A DNA stretch of 21,416 nucleotides, from positions 1 through 21,416 of the forward strand of contig CAYMRS010000044.1 of NCBI GenBank assembly GCA_964392915.1. Reading direction: 5' to 3'. This document shows, piece by piece, positions 14,083 through 21,416 of this stretch. The notes below the pieces were generated by a model. That model was given only the letters and a program-made list of their open reading frames with translations. It was not told the DNA's origin and made no database searches. Made by a program: the position numbers and the translations under genes. The stretch comes from JAAYUK01 sp964392915 (lineage in GTDB: Bacteria; Nitrospirota; Thermodesulfovibrionia; Thermodesulfovibrionales; Dissulfurispiraceae). Each line of letters starts with the position of its first letter. The stretch's first letter is position 1.

Positions 14083-14625
14083 TTATTTCTTGCCCGTTTT
14101 GCCGGCCTTCAGCTTGATGCGCTCACCCTTATAGCGAACGCCCTTGCCCTTGTAGGCATCCGGCGGACGAAGCTCTCGAAGGTTTGCCGCAACCTGCCCG
14201 ATCAACTGCTTGTCTATGCCGCCAAGAGTCACCGTTGTCTGCTTTTCATCCACAGCAGCCGTAATGCCGGACGGCAGTTCGAACTCGACAGGATGTGAGT
14301 AGCCGAGAGTAAACGCAAGCTTGCTCCCCTTTACCTGGGCACGATAACCTATGCCTTTAATCTCAAGCACACGAGTGTATCCCTCGGATACTCCATTTAC
14401 CATATTTGCAACCAGGCTGCGAACTAGTCCGTGCAGAGCGCGGTCATTCTTGGTTTCAGTGGCGCGGGTGACAATCAGCTTATCAGCATCGACTGCGAGG
14501 GCGACGTTGCCCGCAACTGAGTAGCTGAGCTCTCCCTTAGGTCCCTTGACCTTGACATCGCTGCCCGCAATGTCAATCGTCACACCCTTCGGTATATCTA
14601 TCGGTTTCTTGCCAATTCTCGACAT
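14083..14625 (-). CDS. rplF: 50S ribosomal protein L6
   Basis: A 180-residue L6 made of two repeated alpha/beta domains near the sarcin-ricin loop. Signatures are MSRIGKKPIDIPKGV, VKGPKGELS, GYRAQVKGSKLAFTLGYSHP and the C-terminal signature RPPDAYKGKGVRYKGE. GGAG precedes the ATG. Its length is normal. Confidence 0.98.
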   Translation of the reverse strand: MSRIGKKPIDIPKGVTIDIAGSDVKVKGPKGELSYSVAGNVALAVDADKLIVTRATETKNDRALHGLVRSLVANMVNGVSEGYTRVLEIKGIGYRAQVKGSKLAFTLGYSHPVEFELPSGITAAVDEKQTTVTLGGIDKQLIGQVAANLRELRPPDAYKGKGVRYKGERIKLKAGKTGKK

Positions 14626-14635
14626 GGAGTTCTCC

Positions 14636-15031
14636 TTACCAGATATAACATAAAACCTCGCCGCCCACGCCTTCGTGACGGCAGGTTTTGTCGGTCAGAA
14701 TACCCTTGGGTGTCGTCAAAACTGCGATACCGACGCCACCGACGACCGTCGGAATCCTGTCCTTGCCGACATAAACGCGGCAACCCGGTTTGCTAATACG
14801 CTTCAGGTCTGTAATAATCGGCTGATTATCGCCCGCATACTTCAGGGCCACGCGCAGAACTCCCTGTTTCTTGTCTTTAATAATTTTGTAGGACTTGATA
14901 AAGCCCTCTTCCTTCATAAGCTTGGCGATCTCCACCTTCATGCGGGATGCGGGAATATCCACCTTTTCGGCTTTAATGCGTACCGCATTGCGGATTCTCG
15001 TCAACATATCTGCGATCGGATCGGTCATCAT
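14636..15031 (-). CDS. rpsH: 30S ribosomal protein S8
   Basis: A 131-residue S8, a primary 16S rRNA binder and, in enteric bacteria, the repressor of the spc operon. It shows DPIADMLTRIRNAV, IPASRMKVEIAKLMKEEGFI, and the C-terminal GIAVLTTPKGILTDK and GGEVLCYIW. Two ATG codons stand in tandem at 15031 and 15028; either fits GGAG upstream. The gaps are 10 bp to rpsN and 10 bp to rplF. Confidence 0.98.
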   Translation of the reverse strand: MMTDPIADMLTRIRNAVRIKAEKVDIPASRMKVEIAKLMKEEGFIKSYKIIKDKKQGVLRVALKYAGDNQPIITDLKRISKPGCRVYVGKDRIPTVVGGVGIAVLTTPKGILTDKTCRHEGVGGEVLCYIW

Positions 15032-15041
15032 GCGCGCACTC

Positions 15042-15227
15042 CTACCAGCTTGATTTCGTTACGCCCGGGATCTGACCGCGGAGCGAAAGGTTTCTGAAGC
15101 ATATCCTGCAGATACCGAACTTGCGCATAAATGCGCGCGGCCTGCCGCACACGTTGCATCTATTATGAACCCGCACCTTGAACTTGGCGGGCCGCTTAGA
15201 CTTTTCAATTAAACACGTTTTAGCCAC
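15042..15227 (-). CDS. rpsN: 30S ribosomal protein S14, type Z (zinc form)
   Basis: A 61-residue short S14. Two CxxC pairs (CNVC near residues 24-27 and CRIC near 40-43) bind zinc, which identifies the type Z form; the longer zinc-free form has about 100 residues. It shows KFKVRVHNRC, GRPRAFMRKFGICR and the C-terminal GQIPGVTKSSW. AGGAGG lies upstream of the ATG. It lies between rplE and rpsH, as usual. Confidence 0.98.
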   Translation of the reverse strand: MAKTCLIEKSKRPAKFKVRVHNRCNVCGRPRAFMRKFGICRICFRNLSLRGQIPGVTKSSW

Positions 15228-15236
15228 ACATCCTCC

Positions 15237-15779
15237 TTACTTTCTGAACGGCATGCCGAAATGTTTCAGCAGCGCGCGGCTTTCTTCATCGGTTTTTGCA
15301 GTCGTGCAGATGGTGACGTCGAGACCATGCACCATCTCAACCTTGTCATAATCGATTTCAGGGAAAATGTACTGTTCCTTCAGGCCGAACGAATAGTTCC
15401 CGCGACTGTCGAACGACTTAGTCGAAAGCCCTCTGAAGTCTCTGATACGCGGCAGCGCGAGGCTGATGAGGCGATCGAGAAACTCATACATGCGCTGGCC
15501 GCGGAGTGTTACCTTCGCGCCGAGCGGCACGCCCGCCTTCAGCTTGAATCCAGCAATTGCCGTCTTGGACTTAGTGATGATCGGCTTCTGGCCGGTAATG
15601 GCCGCCAGTTCCTTTTCGGCTGCGTCCAGCAGTTTCACATTCTGGGTAGCTTCTCCCATCGTGACATGCACGACAATCTTCTGAATCTTCGGCACCTGCA
15701 TGATATTGGCGTAATTAAAATCCTTCATCAAGGCAGGGGCGACTGTCTGCGTATATTTTTCTCTCATTCTGGATGCCAT
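15237..15779 (-). CDS. rplE: 50S ribosomal protein L5
   Basis: A 180-residue L5 that holds 5S rRNA and contacts the P-site tRNA. It shows MREKYTQTVAPALMKDFNYA, NIMQVPKIQKIVVH, GQKPIITKSKTAIAGFKL, the signature LRGQRMYEFLDRL, and the C-terminal MVHGLDVTICTTAKTDEES. The start at 15779 (MASRMREKY) gives the usual length. The frame stays open upstream into rplX, but that part does not match the family. GGAGGT lies within the end of rplX. Confidence 0.97.
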   Translation of the reverse strand: MASRMREKYTQTVAPALMKDFNYANIMQVPKIQKIVVHVTMGEATQNVKLLDAAEKELAAITGQKPIITKSKTAIAGFKLKAGVPLGAKVTLRGQRMYEFLDRLISLALPRIRDFRGLSTKSFDSRGNYSFGLKEQYIFPEIDYDKVEMVHGLDVTICTTAKTDEESRALLKHFGMPFRK

Positions 15780-15780
15780 A

Positions 15781-16098
15781 CTAGTCGATGACCTCCTTGC
15801 ATTTCTTGCATGCCCGGAGCTTTTTGCCGTCTGCAAGAACGTTATTGCTGAGACGGGTCGCCTTCTGGCATTTCGGGCAAACCAGCATTACATTGGATAT
15901 GTGAAGGGGAGCCTCTTTATCAATGATGCCGCCCTGCTGGTATTGCTTGTTGGGCTTCATGTGCTTCTTGACAATGTTGACACCTTCAATAAGCACTGAA
16001 TTCTTCTCTGTCTTTACCGAAAGAACACGACCTTTTGAACCCTTGTTTTTGCCGGTAATAACAACTGCGGTATCGTTTTTCTTTATTCGCAAACCCAC
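15781..16098 (-). CDS. rplX: 50S ribosomal protein L24, zinc-ribbon form
   Basis: A 105-residue L24 that starts 50S assembly. The KOW motif is at residues 5-30 (KKNDTAVVITGKNKGSKGRV). Two CxxC pairs in the C-terminal part (CPKC near 75-78 and CKKC near 98-101) would bind zinc; E. coli L24 lacks them. The start is GTG at 16098 with AGGAGG five bases before it. A longer open frame reaching into rplN is not used. It adds to the zinc-binding ribosomal proteins S4, S14 and L36 in this operon. Confidence 0.96.
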   Translation of the reverse strand: MGLRIKKNDTAVVITGKNKGSKGRVLSVKTEKNSVLIEGVNIVKKHMKPNKQYQQGGIIDKEAPLHISNVMLVCPKCQKATRLSNNVLADGKKLRACKKCKEVID

Positions 16099-16108
16099 TG
16101 CTGCCTCC

Positions 16109-16477
16109 TTACAGAACTTCAGGAGCAAGGGAGATGATCTTCGTGAACTCTTTCCATCTGAGTTCCCTTGCAACCGGCCCAAAAATACGGGTACCAATCG
16201 GTTCTTTCTGGTTATTTATCAAAACGACGGCGTTCTGGTCGAAACGGATATACGTGCCGTCGGCTCTTCTCGTTTCTTTTTTGGTGCGGACCACCACGCC
16301 CTTCTGGACAGTCCCCTTTTTCACGGTTCCATCCGGAAGCGCTTCCTTCACCGCGACGACAATTATATCGCCGAGCCGCGCATAGCGCCGACGGGACCCG
16401 CCAAGCACATGAATGCACTGGACTCTTTTTGCGCCGGAATTATCGGCTACCTCGAGCATGCTCTGTGTCTGGATCAT
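16109..16477 (-). CDS. rplN: 50S ribosomal protein L14
   Basis: A 122-residue L14 at the subunit interface. It shows MIQTQSMLEVADNSGAKRVQ, LGGSRRRYARLGDIIVVAVK, RFDQNAVVLINNQKEPIGTR and the C-terminal FTKIISLAPEVL. Length and termini are standard. It overlaps the rpsQ stop by four bases (ATGA). Confidence 0.98.
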   Translation of the reverse strand: MIQTQSMLEVADNSGAKRVQCIHVLGGSRRRYARLGDIIVVAVKEALPDGTVKKGTVQKGVVVRTKKETRRADGTYIRFDQNAVVLINNQKEPIGTRIFGPVARELRWKEFTKIISLAPEVL

Positions 16478-16725
16478 TGCTGCTGCCCCTCGCCTTCCGC
16501 CTTGATAACCTGCCAGCGTTTGTCCTTGCTGATCGGGCGACTCTCGATTATCTGAACCACGTCGCCGATCTTACACTGGTTGGTTTCGTCGTGCGCCTTG
16601 AGTTTTGTAACACGCTTGACGGTCTTTTTGAGGGTGGAATGCTGATATGTGCGCGTCACTGCCACCACAACCGTCTTGTCCATCTTGTCGCTGACGACCT
16701 TGCCGGTATAAACCTTTTTAGGCAT
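16474..16725 (-). CDS. rpsQ: 30S ribosomal protein S17
   Basis: An 83-residue OB-fold 16S rRNA-binding protein. It shows KKVYTGKVVSDKMDKTVVV, HSTLKKTVKRVTKLKAHDE, and the C-terminal signature GDVVQIIESRPISKDKRWQV. It overlaps rpmC by eight bases and rplN by four, so the three genes are translationally coupled. Confidence 0.98.
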   Translation of the reverse strand: MPKKVYTGKVVSDKMDKTVVVAVTRTYQHSTLKKTVKRVTKLKAHDETNQCKIGDVVQIIESRPISKDKRWQVIKAEGEGQQQ

Positions 16726-16942
16726 TTTTCGTTCTCCTCTTCACCACTGTAGAGGACCCTTCTTTTTCGGTAATAACCGTGAGGATCCGAGCAACATCTT
16801 TCCGCACATGGCGGACGCGCTGATTGTTTTCAAGCTCACCCTTTGCGAGTGTAAAGCGAAGGTTGAACAACTCTTTTCGGAAGTCCTTCTCCTTCTGCTT
16901 CAACTCATCAAGAGAAAGCCCTATCAGTTCGGCAGCCTTCAT
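16718..16942 (-). CDS. rpmC: 50S ribosomal protein L29
   Basis: A 74-residue two-helix protein at the exit tunnel. It shows MKAAELIGLSLDELKQKEKD, KELFNLRFTLAKGELENNQR and the signature VRHVRKDVARILTVITEKE. The C-terminus is slightly longer than the common 65-residue form. It overlaps rplP by four bases (ATGA). Confidence 0.97.
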   Translation of the reverse strand: MKAAELIGLSLDELKQKEKDFRKELFNLRFTLAKGELENNQRVRHVRKDVARILTVITEKEGSSTVVKRRTKNA

Positions 16943-17358
16943 ACTGTCGCCTCCTGTCTCTTCACAAACTTGGTCGCAAGCGGCAGTTTCTTGGATGCGA
17001 GAATAAAGGCCTGCTTTGCCACTTCTTCTGTAATGCCAGACACTTCGTAAAGAATGCGACCCGGCTTAATTACGGCAACCCAGAATTCAGGGTTGCCCTT
17101 ACCCTTGCCCATTCTCGTTTCGGCAGGCTTGCGGGTAATTGGCTTGTCCGGGAATATCCGGATCCAGAGCTTGCATCCCTTCTTTGCCTGACGCGTTATA
17201 GCGACACGGGCAGCCTCAATCTGGCGACTGGTAATCCATCCAGGCTCCATAGCCTTGAGCCCGAATTCACCGAAGGACACCTCGGAACCACGGTAGGCCT
17301 TGCCGTTCATGTTCCCCTTCATCATTTTCCTGAATTTGACTTTCTTTGGCGCTAGCAT
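16939..17358 (-). CDS. rplP: 50S ribosomal protein L16
   Basis: A 139-residue L16 near the peptidyl transferase centre and A-site tRNA. It shows KKVKFRKMMKGNMNGKAYRG, FGEFGLKAMEPGWITSRQIE, KLWIRIFPDKPITRKPAETR, and GKGKGNPEFWVAVIKPGRIL. The length matches the family. It is one base away from rpsC. Confidence 0.98.
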   Translation of the reverse strand: MLAPKKVKFRKMMKGNMNGKAYRGSEVSFGEFGLKAMEPGWITSRQIEAARVAITRQAKKGCKLWIRIFPDKPITRKPAETRMGKGKGNPEFWVAVIKPGRILYEVSGITEEVAKQAFILASKKLPLATKFVKRQEATV

Positions 17359-17359
17359 C

Positions 17360-18016
17360 TTATTCCCCTATCGCAGAAGCGGCAGTCTTTTCCGGCAGAA
17401 TATCGCCATGATAAATCCAGACCTTCACTCCGATATTTCCATATGTGGTATGTGCTTCAGCAAGACCATAATCTATGTCAGCGCGGAAAGTGCTGAGCGG
17501 AACACGGCCTTCACGGTACCATTCGGTACGGGCGATTTCCGCTCCGGCAAGGCGCCCTGCGCACTGCACCTTGATACCAAGAGCGCCAAACCTCATTGCC
17601 GAAGAAACCGCACGCTTCAGGGCACGGCGGAAAGCGACGCGCTTTTCAATCTGAAGCGCGATATTTTCGGAAACAAGCTGAGCGTCGAGCTCCGGCTTGC
17701 GGATTTCCTTGATATCAATCTGAACCTGCTTGCCGGTCATGTCTACAATCTCATTCTTCAGCTTCTCGACCTCAGCACCCTTTTTGCCAATAATAATGCC
17801 CGGGCGAGCGGTGTGGATAATAACCTTGATCTTCTGTCCGGGGCGCTCAATTTCAATCTTTGCAACTCCCGCATGATACAGCTTCTGCTTGATCATTTTG
17901 CGGACATTGAGATCTTCGTGGAGTTGATCTGCGTAGCCTTTCTTCAGGAACCACCGAGACTCCCAAGTACGAATAATTCCCAATCTGTTTCCAATCGGAT
18001 TCGTTTTCTGGCCCAA
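17360..18016 (-). CDS. rpsC: 30S ribosomal protein S3
   Basis: A 218-residue S3. It shows MGQKTNPIGNRLGIIRTWES, the KH domain with HTARPGIIIGKKGAEVEKLK (about residues 67-90), and the C-terminal domain with GALGIKVQCAGRLAGAEIAR. The start is TTG at 18016, the only codon giving the universal GQKTNP N-terminus. It is preceded by GGGGGTG rather than a canonical AGGAGG, and by a 56-bp leader with a possible hairpin. A rare start and a weak site are unusual for a highly expressed gene. Confidence 0.96.
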   Translation of the reverse strand: MGQKTNPIGNRLGIIRTWESRWFLKKGYADQLHEDLNVRKMIKQKLYHAGVAKIEIERPGQKIKVIIHTARPGIIIGKKGAEVEKLKNEIVDMTGKQVQIDIKEIRKPELDAQLVSENIALQIEKRVAFRRALKRAVSSAMRFGALGIKVQCAGRLAGAEIARTEWYREGRVPLSTFRADIDYGLAEAHTTYGNIGVKVWIYHGDILPEKTAASAIGE

Positions 18017-18019
18017 ATC

Positions 18020-18053
18020 AACACCCCCGTATAATGCGCAGCATATTCGTGTT
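18020..18053 (-). promoter_or_regulatory. Possible hairpin over the rpsC ribosome binding site
   Basis: In the rplV-rpsC spacer, AACAC and GTGTT (18020-18024 and 18049-18053) can pair, with an inner ATGC/GCAT stem. On the minus-strand message the downstream arm GTGTT overlaps the GGGGGTG that precedes the TTG start. The fold would hide the start until opened. Stems are short, so this is tentative. Confidence 0.3.
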
Positions 18054-18072
18054 CAGCCCAAGCTCTTGCACG

Positions 18073-18408
18073 TTACTCCTCCGTAACCACAATGGTGATA
18101 TGGCTCGATTTCTTCTTGATCATGTTGGCGCGGCCCATTGCCCGCGGCTCCATGCGCTTCACCATCGGCCCCTGATCCACCAGCGCAATTTTTACCCGAA
18201 GTTTGTCGATGTCGAGATGCGCATTCTTCTGTTCGGCATTTGCCATGGCAGACTTCAGCACTTTCTCGATGAGCTTCGCGCCGCGGTACGGCATGAAACG
18301 GAGCGACAGCATCGCATCCGAAGCCCGCTTCCCACGGATCAGATCAATCACCCTTCTAGCCTTTCTCGGCGTTATCTTTGCATAGCGTAAGATTGCCTTC
18401 GCTTCCAT
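18073..18408 (-). CDS. rplV: 50S ribosomal protein L22
   Basis: A 111-residue L22 whose long hairpin lines the exit tunnel. It shows AKITPRKARRVIDLIRGKRA, KSAMANAEQKNAHLD, and the tip and C-terminal signature MKRM-type segment VKRMEPRAMGRANMIKKKSS, ending HITIVVTEE. It has standard length and follows rpsS by five bases. The 56-bp spacer after it is the longest in the S10 part of the operon. Confidence 0.97.
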   Translation of the reverse strand: MEAKAILRYAKITPRKARRVIDLIRGKRASDAMLSLRFMPYRGAKLIEKVLKSAMANAEQKNAHLDIDKLRVKIALVDQGPMVKRMEPRAMGRANMIKKKSSHITIVVTEE

Positions 18409-18413
18409 AGCTC

Positions 18414-18686
18414 TTAACCTTTCCTGTCAGAGCCGGCGTGTCCCTTGAAGGTTCTCGTCGGGGAGAACTCACCAAGCTTATGGCCGACCATATTCTCAGT
18501 CACATAGACCGGAATGAACTTCCTGCCATTATGCACTGCAAACGTAAACCCGATAAATTCGGGCACAATTGTCGAACGGCGAGACCAAGTCTTGATCATC
18601 TTTTTCTCTCCAGCATCGACCATCGTCTGAACTTTCTTCATTACTTTCGGCTCGACAAACGGGCCTTTTTTTAAGGATCTTGGCAC
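18414..18686 (-). CDS. rpsS: 30S ribosomal protein S19
   Basis: A 90-residue S19 of the 30S head, contacting S13. It shows PRSLKKGPFVEPKVMKKVQT, KTWSRRSTIVPEFIGFTFAV, and the signature GHKLGEFSPTRTFKGHAGSD. The start is GTG at 18686 with AAGGAGG upstream. The frame is open further upstream into rplB, but that extension has no family match. Confidence 0.97.
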   Translation of the reverse strand: MPRSLKKGPFVEPKVMKKVQTMVDAGEKKMIKTWSRRSTIVPEFIGFTFAVHNGRKFIPVYVTENMVGHKLGEFSPTRTFKGHAGSDRKG

Positions 18687-18699
18687 GTACTCCTCCTTA

Positions 18700-19521
18700 C
18701 TATCTATTCCGGCGCTTGACGATGAGCTTGTCGGTGCGCTGATTATTTCTTGTTTTGACGCCTTCGGGCTTGCCCCATGGGGAACAGGCCGGACGACCAC
18801 CCGATGCCTTACCCTCACCACCGCCGAGCGGATGGTCAACCGGGTTCATCGCAACGCCTCTGACATGGGGTCTCTTGCCAAAATAACGTCTGCGACCCGC
18901 CTTGCCCCATGAAATATTCTCAAATTCGACATTGCCAACCTGCCCGATTGTTGCACAACAGATAACACGCACCCGCCGAACTTCACCGGACGGCATCTTA
19001 ATCTGGGCATACACATCATCCTTAGCTACCAGTTGCGCTGAACCGCCGGCGGAACGGACCATCTTTGCTCCCCCGCCCGGGTTGATTTCAATGTTGTGAA
19101 TCTGAGTGCCCAGCGGCATGTCCTTAATCTGCATCGCATTGCCGGACTTGATTTCGGCATTTGCCCCTGACATAACGACATCGCCTGTCTTCGTGCCCTC
19201 CGGAGCGAGAATATAGCGATACTCTCCGTCTTGGTACTTCAGGAGCGCGATGCGACAGTTGCGGTTCGGATCATACTCAATCGACGTGACCGTTGCAGGA
19301 ATATTCACCTTGTCCCGCTTGAAGTCGATGACACGATAATGAATGCGGTTGCCCCCGCCGCGATGCCATGCGGTAACCCGGCCGCTGTTGTTGCGGCCGC
19401 CGGTCTTTTTCAGCGGCTCCGTAAGCGATTTTTTTGGTTTATCCGAAGTAACGTTCGCATAGTCAGATGCCGACTGGAAACGCCGCCCCGGGGAAGTAGG
19501 TTTAAATTTTCTTATAGCCAT
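18700..19521 (-). CDS. rplB: 50S ribosomal protein L2
   Basis: A 273-residue L2, needed for peptidyl transferase activity and subunit joining. It shows MAIRKFKPTSPGRRF, GGGNRIHYRVIDFKRDK, the OB and SH3-like core, and the catalytic-loop signature RGVAMNPVDHPLGGGEG with the conserved His at about residue 230. The length is standard. Its ATG follows directly on the rplW stop. Confidence 0.98.
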   Translation of the reverse strand: MAIRKFKPTSPGRRFQSASDYANVTSDKPKKSLTEPLKKTGGRNNSGRVTAWHRGGGNRIHYRVIDFKRDKVNIPATVTSIEYDPNRNCRIALLKYQDGEYRYILAPEGTKTGDVVMSGANAEIKSGNAMQIKDMPLGTQIHNIEINPGGGAKMVRSAGGSAQLVAKDDVYAQIKMPSGEVRRVRVICCATIGQVGNVEFENISWGKAGRRRYFGKRPHVRGVAMNPVDHPLGGGEGKASGGRPACSPWGKPEGVKTRNNQRTDKLIVKRRNR

Positions 19522-19812
19522 TTATACACCCTCAATGAAGTCGAGTTTTTCACCCTGCTTGAGTGTTACGATCGCCTTCTTCTTGCCGGACCGCTCGCCA
19601 ATGTATTTGCCATAGCGTTTCTTTTTTCCCGGGATGTTGACGATATTCACCTTGTCGACCTTCACCTTGAAGATCTCTTCCATTGACTGCTTGACTTCAT
19701 GCTTGTTCGCGTCAGGACTGATCTGGAGAAGAAGCTTGTTTTGGCTCTCCTTCAGCTCCATTCCTTTCTCGGTAAACAATGGCTTCTTAATGACATCATA
19801 TATGTGCTTCAT
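19522..19812 (-). CDS. rplW: 50S ribosomal protein L23
   Basis: A 96-residue L23 at the tunnel exit, the docking site for trigger factor and SRP. It shows YDVIKKPLFTEKGMELKES, ISPDANKHEVKQSMEEIFKV and VNIVNIPGKKKRYGKYIGER. The docking residue region is normal. It overlaps rplD by four bases (ATGA). Confidence 0.97.
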   Translation of the reverse strand: MKHIYDVIKKPLFTEKGMELKESQNKLLLQISPDANKHEVKQSMEEIFKVKVDKVNIVNIPGKKKRYGKYIGERSGKKKAIVTLKQGEKLDFIEGV

Positions 19813-20444
19813 GATTTGGCCTCCTCCTCGCCGCCGATCTGCTTGAGCGCGTCGGCCGTAAATACGAGGCAGTCACAGGCCGCAACATGGTATGCGTTCA
19901 GGTCGCCGACTCTCACTACGTCCACATGCGGCAGGTTGCGCGCGGAAAGAACAACGTTTGCATCCTTATCTGCGGTCACCAGATAGATATTCTTCCCGTC
20001 CAAGCCAAGGGAAGTGATGATTTTTGCGATATTCTTGGTCTTCGGCTTCTCGATGCCAAAAGCGTCTATAGCCACAATCTGTCCGTCGGCAAGCTTCATG
20101 GACAACGCCTTAAACAGCGCCGTACGCCGTGCCTGCTTCGGCATCGAGATGGAATAATCGCGCGGCAAAGGACCGAATACGATACCACCCTTTCTCCAGA
20201 GAGGGGAACGACTGCTTCCGGCGCGAGCGCGGCCGGTAGACTTCTGCTTGTAGGGCTTTCTTCCGCCGCCACTGACAAGACCGCGGGTCTTCGTCGAGTG
20301 GGTTCCCTGACGCTGGTTGGCCAGGTATGCAACCACAGCCTCATGCACCAGCGACTCGGATGCCTCATTTTTGAAAACCCTATCGCTTACACTCACCGCG
20401 CCTCTTACATTATTATTTACATCTTTAATTTCGATCTGCACCAT
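19809..20444 (-). CDS. rplD: 50S ribosomal protein L4
   Basis: A 211-residue L4 that binds 23S rRNA and, with L22, forms the tunnel constriction. It shows HEAVVAYLANQRQGTHSTKT, the extended loop GGGRKPYKQKSTGRARAGSS, and the C-terminal Rossmann-like part. In E. coli L4 also represses the S10 operon; that leader would lie upstream of rpsJ and cannot be assessed here. It begins two bases after the rplC stop. Confidence 0.98.
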   Translation of the reverse strand: MVQIEIKDVNNNVRGAVSVSDRVFKNEASESLVHEAVVAYLANQRQGTHSTKTRGLVSGGGRKPYKQKSTGRARAGSSRSPLWRKGGIVFGPLPRDYSISMPKQARRTALFKALSMKLADGQIVAIDAFGIEKPKTKNIAKIITSLGLDGKNIYLVTADKDANVVLSARNLPHVDVVRVGDLNAYHVAACDCLVFTADALKQIGGEEEAKS

Positions 20445-20446
20445 GA

Positions 20447-21058
20447 CTAATCCTTCCAGATCTCAACGATTGTATTTTTCCCGCCGGGAACCGCGCCCCG
20501 GACTAGGATCAGATTCTGCTCAGGCAGCACATCAACCACAGTCACCGACTTAAGTGTGATCCGCTCCTGCCCCATGTGACCAGCCATACGTTGCCCCCGC
20601 CAAACACGCGACGGATAGGAGCTCGCGCCGATCGAGCCTGGCGCTCTGTCGCACATTCCACCGTGCGAACCCGGACCGCCCTTGAAATTGTGGCGCTTCA
20701 TCGTGCCCTGAAACCCCTTGCCCTTGGTAACACCCGCGACTTTCACCACGTCACCTTTTGCAAAACGGTCAGCAAGAACCTTTTCGCCGACTGCGAGACC
20801 TTCCATCTTGAATTCCTTGAGAATTTTGAAAGCCGGAGTCCCTGCCTTCTTGAAAACGCCCAGAACAGGCTTGGTCATATTCTTGGTCTTGGCTGCCTCA
20901 GCAAAACCTACCTGAACAGCAGCATAGCCGTCCTTTTCGGGAGTTTTCACCTGCACAACCGTGCAAGGGCCTGCTTCAATGACCGTAACGGGGACGAGCT
21001 TTCCGCCCTCCGCATTCACTTGCGTCATGCCGAGCTTCTTGCCAAGAATACCTGTCAT
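20447..21058 (-). CDS. rplC: 50S ribosomal protein L3
   Basis: A 203-residue L3, an early assembly protein. It shows MTGILGKKLGMTQV, the signature KGKGFQGTMKRHNFKGGPGS, and the extended loop GGMCDRAPGSIGASSYPSRV leading to RMAGHMG. This loop is the SIGASSYPSRVW variant rather than the GACATPGRVFKG of E. coli. It overlaps rpsJ by four bases (ATGA). Confidence 0.98.
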   Translation of the reverse strand: MTGILGKKLGMTQVNAEGGKLVPVTVIEAGPCTVVQVKTPEKDGYAAVQVGFAEAAKTKNMTKPVLGVFKKAGTPAFKILKEFKMEGLAVGEKVLADRFAKGDVVKVAGVTKGKGFQGTMKRHNFKGGPGSHGGMCDRAPGSIGASSYPSRVWRGQRMAGHMGQERITLKSVTVVDVLPEQNLILVRGAVPGGKNTIVEIWKD

Positions 21059-21360
21059 AGCTTTATCTCCACGTCAACCCCCGCGGCGAGCTCAAGCTTC
21101 ATGAGCGCATCGACGGTATCCGCGGTGGGATCGTATATATCGATGAGCCGCTTGTGGGTTCTGATTTCAAATTGCTCCCTTGACTTTTTGTCAATATGCG
21201 GCGACCGCAAGATAGTAAACTTGCTGATCTTGGTTGGAAGCGGAATGGGTCCTGCAATCCGCGCTCCTGTCCTTTGCACTGTATCAACAATCTCTCTCAC
21301 CGACTGATCGAGAAGCCGGTGATCGTATCCTTTAAGTTTGATTCTTATTTTCTGGTTCAC
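21055..21360 (-). CDS. rpsJ: 30S ribosomal protein S10
   Basis: A 101-residue S10, also the NusE antitermination factor. It shows KIRIKLKGYDHRLLDQSVRE, GPIPLPTKISKFTILRSPHI, and FEIRTHKRLIDIYDP. The start is GTG at 21360, six bases after the tuf stop, so transcription and probably translation are coupled to tuf. Confidence 0.98.
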   Translation of the reverse strand: MNQKIRIKLKGYDHRLLDQSVREIVDTVQRTGARIAGPIPLPTKISKFTILRSPHIDKKSREQFEIRTHKRLIDIYDPTADTVDALMKLELAAGVDVEIKL

Positions 21361-21366
21361 GATGGC

Positions 21367-21416
21367 TTACCCCAGCACCTCGGTCACGACGCCTGCACCA
21401 ACCGTGCGGCCCCCTT
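21367..21416 (-). CDS. tuf: Elongation factor Tu, C-terminal end (cut by the window edge)
   Basis: Only the last 15 codons and the stop (TAA at 21367-21369) are in the window. They read GGRTVGAGVVTEVLG, the typical end of bacterial EF-Tu domain 3. Its place directly before rpsJ is the classic fusA-tuf-rpsJ order. The rest of the gene lies beyond the right edge. Confidence 0.95.
   Translation of the reverse strand, partial: GGRTVGAGVVTEVLG

Noticed and set aside
1..21416. CRISPR arrays, insertion sequences, rRNA genes
   Set aside because: No spaced repeats, transposase genes, terminal inverted repeats or rRNA signatures were seen in the window.

Overview
The window looks like part of the chromosome of a Gram-negative, probably anaerobic bacterium. 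The base composition is near 50% G+C by eye, the standard code is used, and many zinc-binding ribosomal protein forms are present. The phylum cannot be fixed from the sequence alone. The gene order without rpmD and adk, the tungsten/molybdenum-type oxidoreductase and the evidence for selenocysteine would suit Nitrospirota, Desulfobacterota or a related lineage (inference, low confidence).

Right two thirds (7206-21416, all minus strand): an almost complete S10-spc-alpha ribosomal superoperon. It is read from the end of tuf through rpsJ, rplC, rplD, rplW, rplB, rpsS, rplV, rpsC, rplP, rpmC, rpsQ, rplN, rplX, rplE, rpsN, rpsH, rplF, rplR, rpsE, rplO, secY, map, infA, rpmJ, rpsM, rpsK, rpsD, rpoA and rplQ. 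Genes are tightly packed, with many 1-14 bp gaps and 4- or 8-bp overlaps. rpmD (L30) is missing between rpsE and rplO, and adk is missing between secY and map.

Middle (3015-7213, minus strand): directly behind rplQ lies the most interesting stretch. A 44-codon reading frame for a one-helix membrane peptide starts inside the end of rplQ and contains an in-frame UGA. A perfect 12-bp hairpin follows. Next is an exported DUF1573-family protein whose conserved Cys position is an in-frame UGA, followed at the right distance by a bacterial SECIS-like hairpin with an apical GGUC. Both candidates end in Cys-Lys. I read them as two neighbouring selenoproteins. Behind them, apparently in the same transcription unit, are a DUF815 AAA+ ATPase, a degenerate receiver-domain protein, the bifunctional NAD(P)H-hydrate repair enzyme Nnr and a PgeF/YfiH-type protein.

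Left end (1-2971, plus strand): a 47-base fragment of a tRNA-Val(CAC) gene, from the anticodon stem-loop to CCA, without its 5' half. This is the usual footprint of an element integrated at a tRNA gene. It would put bases 1-185 at the end of such an element and the rest in the chromosome. After a short spacer comes a three-gene operon: an unrecognised 100-residue protein, a ferredoxin-like protein with four [4Fe-4S] sites, and an aldehyde:ferredoxin-oxidoreductase-family tungsten enzyme. This operon converges on pgeF.
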